This document shows positions 1 through 6,128 of a DNA stretch of 22,372 nucleotides, piece after piece. Position 1 is the first letter of the stretch, and each line of letters starts with the position of its first letter. The stretch is taken from NCBI RefSeq assembly GCF_000188695.1, contig NW_004754907.1:698202-720573 (forward strand), in the 5' to 3' direction. The notes below the pieces were generated by a model, which made no database searches, was not told the DNA's origin, and was given only the letters and a program-made list of their open reading frames with translations. A program made the position numbers and the translations under genes. Source of the stretch: Salpingoeca rosetta. Lineage: Eukaryota > Opisthokonta > Choanoflagellata > Craspedida > Salpingoecidae.

Positions 1-708
1 TGCGGCGTCGAGCTCCATGGCGTCATCCACAGGTTTCTGTGGAGGCGTGACAGGACATCACTACGGCAGCATATGCAGAATCCAGCATGCAACCAGCTGA
101 GCCAGGCGTGCTGTGCCCGAATCACCGGCCGAATCGTGCGACACGTCCAGACTCTCACCAAGATGTTCCGGCGCGTCATCATCGTCGACGAGACCCCGAC
201 GGCGTACAAGCTGCGGGACTCGGGAACCCCAAGCTGCTTGGTGAGACAGCTGCGCGCCGCCATCGAGCAGAAGACCAGCGCCGAGTTCACAACCGCACCG
301 GGCGAGGCCGACCACCAGCTAGCAGCAATGCTCCGTCGCAAGGTGAGACGTGCACAAACAAGCTTCAGCGAGGCTGCACTCGCACCAACGCAGCACCCAC
401 ACACGCCGCACATGCACACACAGATGAAAAGCATGTTGACACACCCTCACGCCACTCACATTCATGCACACACACACACACACACGTACGTGCAGGAGAT
501 ACACGTCGCGCTGTTCCCCTCGTCAGACAGTGACATGCTGCTGCACGACGCAGGGGATGGCATCATCGTATTCCGCCACACACTGCAGCGCAAGGCGGGT
601 CGCGTGAGGCTTCGTGGCGTCTGCATTCGCAAGCGTCACAAGCTTTGCATGGCAGATGGCATCGTGGCGATCTTGGCGGGCTGCGACGTCTTCAAACGCG
701 CCGGTTAG
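1..708 (+). CDS. XPG/FEN-like structure-specific nuclease, 3' part (5' end outside window)
   Basis: The frame is open from base 1, so the gene starts upstream; the ATG at 73 is internal or only a fallback start. Coding is join(1..342, 496..708). Seen: the XPG internal-domain signature APGEADHQLA (acidic residues at codons 304 and 310), then SSDSDMLL (Asp codons 526 and 532), then AILAGCD (Asp codon 685). In the FEN1/XPG family these positions bind the two metal ions that cut flap or bubble DNA, so the active site looks intact. The helix-hairpin-helix part that normally follows the GCD motif is missing, because a TAG at 706 ends the frame. The same frame reopens at 760 and runs into the Fanzor gene, so this may be the front of one composite element gene, now broken. 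Family assignment is fairly firm; the exact role, host repair gene or element-borne nuclease, is unknown. Confidence 0.72.
   Translation, partial: CGVELHGVIHRFLWRRDRTSLRQHMQNPACNQLSQACCARITGRIVRHVQTLTKMFRRVIIVDETPTAYKLRDSGTPSCLVRQLRAAIEQKTSAEFTTAPGEADHQLAAMLRRKVRRAQTSFSEAALAPTQHPHTPHMHTQMKSMLTHPHATHIHAHTHTHTYVQEIHVALFPSSDSDMLLHDAGDGIIVFRHTLQRKAGRVRLRGVCIRKRHKLCMADGIVAILAGCDVFKRAG
343..495 (+). other. Intron in the XPG-like gene
   Basis: The donor is AAG|GTGAGA and the acceptor GTGCAG|GAG; both flanking exons are phase 0. Removing 153 nt brings the APGEAD strand close to the SSDSD strand, as in XPG proteins, and takes out a His/Thr-rich low-complexity translation. The length is a multiple of three and there is no in-frame stop, so an unspliced reading is also open. 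A (CA)n tract sits just before the acceptor. Confidence 0.75.
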
Positions 709-1191
709 TTCATATCCCAGCACCTGATTTGCAAACTGTGCCTCAATCCACACACATAGTCACATCAGCAATGTTTATGGTGTGGTCACTGGGTATCAAC
801 AAAGAGCAAGTGTCGCATTCTCATCAACAAGCACAACTGCAGGTGTTGCACGGAAGCGGGCGCAGCTGACACCACCACCGATACAGCCACAGCCACCACC
901 ACCACCACCACCACCACCGACACCACCACCGATACAGCCACAGCCGACACCACCGCTGCTGCCACCGCCGACACCACCGCCGACACCACCGCCACAGCCA
1001 CAGCCGACACCACCGACGCTGACACAGCTGACACCACAACCACCGCAGCCACAGCCGCAGCCACAGCCAACCGGCTGGGGTTCTGGCCCGCGGTAGCTGC
1101 TGTCGACCGGCACATCCGGGCAGACGGCGACTTCATCGCCAGTGCCGTCGCCTTCTTCTGCGGACCGGTGCACCTCGACGGCCGGGAGCAG
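709..1191 (+). other. Linking segment: Cys-rich and Thr/Ala-rich reading frame between XPG-like and Fanzor parts
   Basis: In the frame shared by the flanking genes, this stretch reads a Cys/His-rich piece (ICKLC at about 730-744, then CLWCGHWVSTKSKC and NKHNCRCC at 772-849). A Thr/Ala/Asp repeat follows (about 866-1075), then ordinary-looking protein with FWPAVAAVDRHI and FFCGPVHLDGREQ (1081-1190). The only breaks are TAG at 706-708 and TAG at 757-759; there is no ATG in this frame between 760 and 1192. The Cys/His spacing looks zinc-binding but I cannot name a family. All three forward frames are open over much of the repeat, so the frame choice rests on continuity with 1081-1190. It could be degraded coding sequence joining two halves of one gene. 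Confidence 0.45.
866..1075 (+). repeat. ACC/GCC-rich minisatellite
   Basis: Imperfect repeats of GACACCACCACCGATACAGC-type units and shorter ACCACC/GCCGACACC variants. They read as Thr/Asp/Ala in the frame shared with the neighbouring coding segments and as Pro/Gln in the next frame. Confidence 0.7.
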
Positions 1192-1909
1192 ATGCTGGCG
1201 CCGATGCCGGACAACTTCACCACCCTACGGCCGCCCCTGAACCAGGACAACGACCCACACCAACACTGCATCCCAGGGCGAGTCAGGGTGATGAAGAACA
1301 CGAGCAGGCGGACAGGCAAGCGGGTCTTCAGGCGAATCAGCAAGCAGATCCACACAAGCATGCAGCTTGCCCAAGAGTCCCCCCGTGTCCCCCAGCGCGT
1401 GCAAGAGCGCGAGGCAGGCAAGCAGGTTCAGACCCGAGCGCAGACGAAGGAGCAGAAGAAGCAGAGGGCGGAGACGCACGTGACGGGCAGAAAGAAGAAG
1501 AAGGAGGACACGAAAAAGAAGAAGAAGAACACGAAGAAGAAGGATACCGCAAGTGTGGACGGCGGGGATGATGCCCGCTCGTTCTTCTGGCACGCGGATA
1601 CAGCTGCAGTTATACCAGAGCCCGCGTCACCAGCAACCCCCCAGGCCAAGGCCGAGACACCCGTGCAGCTGCAGCACCAGTGGGGGCTTGTCAGTGTCGT
1701 GCCCCATGGCCACGACACGACGGCGCCTTGTCTGTCAGACAAAATCATTGCCGCCCACAAGAAGCGTCAGGAGAAGAAGGCAAAGGAGAAGGCCGAGAAA
1801 CGGGCGAAGCAGCAGGCCGCGAAGCAGAAGCAACAAGAACAACAACAAGAACAACAACAAGAACAACAACAAGAACAACAACAAGAACAACAACAAGAAC
1901 AACAACAAG

Positions 1910-1982
<73 letters not shown>

Positions 1983-4119
1983 GCAGCAGCAGCAGCAACA
2001 ACAACATCAGCAGCCTGCGGCGTCAGCGCATCCACAGTCACACGCAGCACCACAGTCACCACCACCAAAGAAGCCAAGCACGCACCAGCGATCAAGGAAG
2101 GTGCGAATATACCCTTCCAGGGTTCAACGTCAATGGCTCAACACCTACTTTGCAGCAGCAACAGAAGCATACAATGCAGCGGTTGATGATCACAACGCAG
2201 GAGCAGCGTATGACGGAGCCTATGCGAGGCGGGACGGCGTACGGGTGCTGATGCGCCTGAATCAGCTCGCTGCCCTAACGGATGAGGACCTGAAGCAGGC
2301 ATACACGCAGCAGGACGAGGCAGCACAGCGTCAGCAGCAACTAAAAGAGGAGTTTGAGCGACTTCTGCAGCCACCACCGCCACCACCCAAGAAGCCAAGC
2401 ACGCACCAGCCTGCGGCGTCAGCACATCGACAGGCACACGCAGCGCCAAAGCAACCACCACCACCACCACCACCCAAGAAGCCAAGCACGCACCAGCCTG
2501 TGGCGTCAGCACATCGACAGGCACACGCAGTGCCAAAGCAACCACCACCACCACCACCACCCAAGAAGCCAAGCACGCACCAGCCTGTGGCGTCAGCACA
2601 TCGACAGGCACACGCAGTGCCAAAGCAACCACCACCACCACCCAAGAAGCAAAGCAAGAGACCGGGCTCCTCACCGGTATCTCCCGCAGTGTTGTTGCTG
2701 CTGCGGTTGCAAAGCCAGGGGGACGACAAGGCGTGCTCGGGCGATTGCGGCCAGGATACCAGTCCAACGGGCTCAACCACAGCCTGCACACAACACCAGC
2801 AGCAGCCGTCGAAGAAAGCAAAGATGCTTCCGCCCTTGCAGCTGCCGCAGGTCGATGGCGCCGGTGACCTTGGCGATGACGAATTGGATGGCGACCACCA
2901 GGACGACGACGCGCCAAGTGACGATGCCCCTGGCCCTGCGACAAAGAAGGCAAAGAGCAAGCCGCGCAGGTGCACTGTGTGTCGCCAATCGGGCCATGAC
3001 AAGCGCAGCTGTCGCCAGACGTCACAGAGCAAACCACAGCCACAACATCAGAAGCAGCAGCAGAAGCAGACACAGAAGCAAAAGGCACCCCAGTCGGGGC
3101 AGACACAAAGCTCACCACCACTGCCACCACTGCCACCACTACCACCACTGCCAGACCTCGCAAAGGCCAGGGCGTCGTTGCTACAGCTGCGCAAGTTGAA
3201 TGATGAGTTACAGGCAGCGGTGCGCGAGCGAGACGAGGTACAGGAGGTGGTGGACGACCTCCTCGATCCAGTGGAGCATGACAGGGCCGCGCGCAGCCTG
3301 AAGGACAAGCAGGTGGTGGCTGACACGAAGCACCGCCACTTCCTGCACGCGCTGCAGGCCCTGAAAACAATGCTTCTGAATGAGCTACAGGAGTTTCAGG
3401 CCTGCAGAAGGGCTGCCAAGAGCCGGAAGGAGGCACTCGCAGAGGAGCACGCGGCCAAGCAGGAGGCACTCGCAGAGGAGCACGCGGCCAAGCAGGAGGC
3501 ACTCGCAGAGGAGCACGCGGCCAAGCAGGAGGCGCTCGCAGAGGAGCACGCGGCCAAGCAGGAGGCGCTCGCAGAGGAGCACGCGGCCAAGCAGGAGGCG
3601 CTCGCAGAGGAGCACGCAGCCAAGCAGGAGGCGCTCGCAGAGGAGCACGCAGCCAAGCAGGAAGCGCTAGAGAAGCACCAACAGCGGGAGGTGGCAGACC
3701 TCGAGCAGCGACAAGTACAGGAAATTCGCGACTGTACCCTCACCGATGCTTACGCCAGGAAGATAGCGGACGTCCACAGGAGCACATGGTTAATGACGAA
3801 GAAGGGCATGGCGGTGTCCTCATGGACCGGGAGCATCCTGGAGTTTCACACGGCCCTGAAGACACAACAGCAGCGGCAGGAGGAGAACGACACATTCAAG
3901 TTCCACATGAGTAGGCAGGCAGCGCGCAACACCATCCCCGTGGATGCCGTGAATCTCAAGCAACGAGGGGCATGTTGCGGTGATGTGCGTGGACAAGCTC
4001 CGTGTAGCAGAGCCGCTACACGCTGCGAAAGACTTTCGCGGTCAGGCAAGGTTCACATTGGATGCGTCGGGGAGGTACCACATATGTGTGGCCTCCAACT
4101 TCACCCGAGGAGCACCTGA
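1192..4119 (+). CDS. Fanzor (eukaryotic TnpB-like RNA-guided nuclease), N-terminal and middle part
   Basis: The frame is open from 760; ATG 1192 is the first in-frame ATG, so the true start may lie upstream through splicing. Order of parts: Lys-rich NLS-like stretch (about 1490-1545); polyQ (1810-2015); the TnpB N-terminal strand and helix with KVRIYPSRVQRQWLNTYF (2098-2151); 29-residue Pro/Lys repeats (2371-2660); an acidic segment; a CCHC zinc knuckle CTVCRQSGHDKRSC (2971-3012); Leu/Glu coiled coil (3160-3420); seven EALAEEHAAKQ units (3430-3660); then a TnpB-like helical segment with LTDAYARKI and FKFHMSRQAARN (3739-3930). TnpB proteins are usually about 400 residues, so more than half of this one is insertion. 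The Fanzor strand FTLDASGRYHI follows in the next frame, so the last ~50 codons here (after about 3970) are out-of-frame tail. Fanzors use a guide RNA to cut DNA and usually travel on transposons. Confidence 0.8.
1495..1548 (+). other. Lys-rich nuclear-localisation-like stretch in Fanzor
   Basis: The codons give runs such as RKKKKED, KKKKKNTKKKD. Fanzor proteins act in the nucleus and commonly carry such basic signals near the N-terminus. That role is inferred from composition only. Confidence 0.5.
1810..2015 (+). repeat. CAA/GAA/CAG repeat encoding polyglutamine
   Basis: Regular 12-base CAACAACAAGAA units change into a pure CAA run and end in CAG codons. In the Fanzor frame this gives QQQE repeats followed by about 30 uninterrupted Gln. 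Confidence 0.95.
2371..2660 (+). repeat. 87-bp minisatellite encoding Pro/Lys/Ala repeats inside Fanzor
   Basis: The core AAGAAGCCAAGC starts at 2389, 2476 and 2563, with a diverged copy (AAGAAGCAAAGC) at 2644: spacings 87, 87 and 81. Each unit encodes PPPPPKKPSTHQPVASAHRQ and HAVPKQ with small changes. An older copy (PPPKKPSTHQ, core at 2067) sits before the TnpB N-terminal strand, so repeat copies bracket that domain. Confidence 0.9.
2971..3012 (+). other. CCHC zinc knuckle within Fanzor insertion
   Basis: C-x2-C-x4-H-x4-C is seen as CTVCRQSGHDKRSC. The 'GH-(N/D)-KR-(S/T)-C' form is typical of knuckles in MULE-type transposases and related DNA- or RNA-binding proteins. It likely binds nucleic acid. 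It is not part of the usual Fanzor core. Confidence 0.75.
3430..3660 (+). repeat. 33-bp tandem repeat x7 encoding an 11-residue coiled-coil repeat
   Basis: Seven contiguous copies of a 33-base unit encode EALAEEHAAKQ. An eighth, diverged copy begins EALEKHQQ. The DNA copies differ only at a few third positions (GCACTC/GCGCTC, GCGGCC/GCAGCC), which points to recent expansion. An 11-residue period suits a hendecad coiled coil. Confidence 0.95.
3953..3983 (+). other. One-base frameshift inside the Fanzor gene
   Basis: Fanzor homology leaves frame 1 after VDAVNLK (about 3960) and resumes in frame 2 with VDKLRVAEPL and FTLDASGRYHI. Frame 2 has a TGA at 3950, so the switch lies after 3953. The run GGGG at 3967-3970 is the simplest site: one G too many would explain it. 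No intron of normal size fits between the two halves. It may be a real inactivating mutation, a sequencing error, or (least likely) programmed +1 shifting. Confidence 0.75.
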
Positions 4120-5185
4120 TGACGTGGGAACGCTCGGGCAAAGCTTGCTCCAGGTTGAGAGACCTGTGCTGGCAGGGTGCGACGACGGCCTGCAAGAGGT
4201 GGAGGAGGAGGAAGAGGCACGTGCAAAGTGCGAGGAACATGGCGGCGGGGACATGGCCATGCAGGCGTTGGAGGAGAAGGCACGTGTGAGGGAGCGGAAG
4301 ATGGGCGAGGTGGCACGGCGGTTGCAAGCGGAGGCGAGGGAGGCGCGCAGGCGGTGGGTGAGGCTGAGACGGGCCAAGGCGATAGACAAGCAGACACAGG
4401 AAGCAGAGGCAGAGTTTCAGGCAGCACGAGAGCGACATGCGGCGCACCTGGACTGGCGGCGGCGGCTGCGAAAGCGGCGGCGACTCCTGCGCATGAAGGA
4501 GCGCAACGCTCTCCTGCGCGAGAGACGTGGCGGTGTTGTGTCCATTGACCCAGGCGTCCGCGTGCCATTCACGCTGTGGACGGCGTCTGGGACCGTGTCC
4601 ATCGCGCATGACGCCATCGAGGAGCTGCGCATGCTTCTCAGGAACGCCGATGACATCCGTGCTGATGCCGACCTCCTGGAAGTAGCGGTGCAGGAGGGCG
4701 AAGCCCGGGGCGAAGGCGACGTGGCAGCCGCGCGACGGCGGCACCGGCAGCAGCTGCGCGTGGTGAGGAACCGCGTGGACCACCTTCATCGAGTCGTCGC
4801 CAATTATCTTGTGATGTCGTTCCGCGTCGTGCTGCTGCCGCGCTTCGGCACCAGCCGGATGATCCGCCGGTCCGGTCGCCCGTTTGGCCGCGACACGGCT
4901 CGCTCCATGGGCGTCTGGGCACACCACCGCTTCAGGCAGCTGTTGTTGGACCGCGCGGAGAGGGAGCCTGGGTGCACGGTTGTGATCTGCGATGAGGCGT
5001 GGACGTCGAAGACCTGCGGCCGCTGCGGGCGGCTGCACCACAGCCTCGGCGCTGACGATGTGTTCGCATGCCCCCACGACAGCTGCAGATATGTCGCCGG
5101 CCGCGACGCCAACGCAGCCCGCAACATTCTGTTGCTGTGGCTGTACCGGAACGACATCCAGCTTGCACCGGTGCCAGCTCCTTAG
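3953..5185 (+). CDS. Fanzor, C-terminal part with RuvC nuclease and zinc finger
   Basis: This is the catalytic half, in frame 2; the first ATG in frame is 3983, but it is a continuation rather than a separate gene. Seen in order: β-strand FTLDASGRYHICV (4040-4090); a long Arg/Glu-rich helix region (4200-4530); RuvC-I SIDPGVRVPF with Asp codon 4547; the strand VVLLPRFGTS (about 4826-4855), where canonical TnpB has its Glu but none is present here; CDEAWTSKTCGRC with Glu codon 4994; zinc finger C-x2-C (5015, 5024) and C-x4-C (5069, 5084); RuvC-III GRDANAARNI with Asp codon 5105. The Glu just before TSKTC matches the rearranged active site reported for Fanzors. All three acidic residues and four Cys are kept, so this half looks functional apart from the frameshift. 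Confidence 0.92.
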   Translation: MSSNEGHVAVMCVDKLRVAEPLHAAKDFRGQARFTLDASGRYHICVASNFTRGAPDDVGTLGQSLLQVERPVLAGCDDGLQEVEEEEEARAKCEEHGGGDMAMQALEEKARVRERKMGEVARRLQAEAREARRRWVRLRRAKAIDKQTQEAEAEFQAARERHAAHLDWRRRLRKRRRLLRMKERNALLRERRGGVVSIDPGVRVPFTLWTASGTVSIAHDAIEELRMLLRNADDIRADADLLEVAVQEGEARGEGDVAAARRRHRQQLRVVRNRVDHLHRVVANYLVMSFRVVLLPRFGTSRMIRRSGRPFGRDTARSMGVWAHHRFRQLLLDRAEREPGCTVVICDEAWTSKTCGRCGRLHHSLGADDVFACPHDSCRYVAGRDANAARNILLLWLYRNDIQLAPVPAP

Positions 5186-5208
5186 CCGCGCACGGGGGAG
5201 GGAGGAGT

Positions 5209-5246
5209 AATCGCCGACACAGCACATGTTCACACGTCGAGCGATT
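5209..5246 (+). other. 10-bp stem-loop just after the Fanzor stop; candidate guide-RNA scaffold or element end
   Basis: AATCGCCGAC (5209-5218) pairs with GTCG-A-GCGATT (5236-5246), with one bulged A and a 17-nt loop. It starts 23 nt after the stop codon. In TnpB and Fanzor systems the guide RNA scaffold lies at and beyond the 3' end of the nuclease gene. That makes this a reasonable candidate, but the stem alone does not prove it. Confidence 0.4.
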
Positions 5247-5374
5247 GGGGCGGGGCAACCAAGAGAAGAGAAGCCGGGAGGCGAACGAGGACGAGGGGAA
5301 AGCGGCGTGCACCGGGCAAAGTCCTTCAGCACGCACATGCTGCAGCTTGTGCCTGCATGCTGGCTGGACACAGG

Positions 5375-5423
5375 TGTGTGTGTGAGTGCTTGTGTGTGTG
5401 CCTGTGTGTGTGTGAATGTGTGC

Positions 5424-5457
<34 letters not shown>
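5375..5457 (+). repeat. (TG)n microsatellite
   Basis: Interrupted TG repeat ending in an uninterrupted run at about 5425-5455. Confidence 0.95.
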
Positions 5458-5847
5458 TTTTTATTGGGGAAAACTCGCTGAAATCTTACACTGCTCCCGG
5501 CGCTCAAAGATGGGGAAGGCATGCACGCGTTCATCATCGTCGAGATCTTGCCGAATTTTGTTGAAGGTTTTCACAAATCTTCCAAACTTGCGATTTTTCG
5601 AGGTTGCTGTTGCCAACGATTGTCGACAGCAGAGAACAGACGACCGCGCTCCTTTCTTTCTCTCCTCACCTCCTCGAGCTCTCACCCCACTCCCACTCAC
5701 ATACCCCCCCCCCTCCCCTAACACTCACACAACACACACGACACACCAGCTCGCACGTGTGGCTCGCATGTGAAGCACCCCTACTATCCCCTTCTTCCTT
5801 GTTTTTTTCTCTTTGATCCCACCCCCTCCCTTCCCCCGTTTTACAGG
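5458..5847. other. Intergenic segment with an AT-richer unique block
   Basis: 5460-5640 is non-repetitive and less GC-rich than its surroundings (for example TTGCCGAATTTTGTTGAAGG). Short ORFs exist on both strands but none shows a recognisable domain. From 5650 it becomes C/T-rich and ends in a polypyrimidine tract and TTTTACAG, a good splice acceptor at 5847. I see no RNA gene. Confidence 0.5.
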
Positions 5848-5898
5848 TTGTTGGGTACCTGCTGATCTACTACGGTCAGCTTCGTAAAAACCCAAAGG
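5848..5898 (+). other. Candidate 51-nt internal exon
   Basis: It is bounded by CCCGTTTTACAG| and |GTGAGC, both strong splice signals. Only the phase-0 frame is open; it reads VVGYLLIYYGQLRKNPK, a hydrophobic stretch followed by basic residues like the end of a membrane segment. It cannot join the dapF frame as coding: the nearest phase-compatible acceptor, at 6083, meets TGA after two codons. So it may belong to a small membrane protein or a non-coding leader. The partner exons are not identified. Confidence 0.35.
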
Positions 5899-5907
5899 TG
5901 AGCGGCA

Positions 5908-6090
5908 TGTGTGTGTGTGAGTTTGTATGTGTATGTGTGCGTGAATGTGTGTGTGTGTGTGTGAGTCTGTGTGAGTGAGTGTGTGTGTGTGTGTGAGTGT
6001 GTGTGAATGTGTGTGTGTGAGTGTATGTGTGAGTGTGTGTGTGTGTGTGTGAGTCTGTGTGAGTGTGTCTGTGTGTGTGTCAGTGCGTAT
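5908..6090 (+). repeat. TG-rich imperfect microsatellite
   Basis: A TG dinucleotide array with GAGT, TATG and TCTG interruptions. It lies between the candidate exon and the dapF gene and would be intronic or 5' leader sequence. Confidence 0.9.
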
Positions 6091-6128
6091 GATGAGTGCG
6101 AGTGGATGACACAAGATATGAACCTGAA

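Noticed and set aside
782..1096. Pro/Gln-rich frame across the ACC/GCC repeat as a gene
   Set aside because: It is pure repeat translation and ends at a stop exactly where the neighbouring frame continues into ordinary-looking protein.
1168..1170. GTG at 1168 and TTG at 14503 and 15703 as start codons
   Set aside because: The genome is eukaryotic; the frames continue upstream of these codons, and ATG starts or upstream exons are more likely.
3430..3660. Regular 33-base repeats that could suggest a CRISPR array
   Set aside because: The copies are contiguous without spacers, keep the reading frame, and encode a coiled coil.
3980..4119. The 3980-5185 frame as a separate gene
   Set aside because: It begins in the middle of the Fanzor fold; the missing N-terminal part is in the overlapping frame just upstream, so it is one gene with a frameshift.
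5375..5457. TG tracts as telomeric repeats
   Set aside because: They are simple dinucleotides with no telomere-type hexamer, scattered internally.
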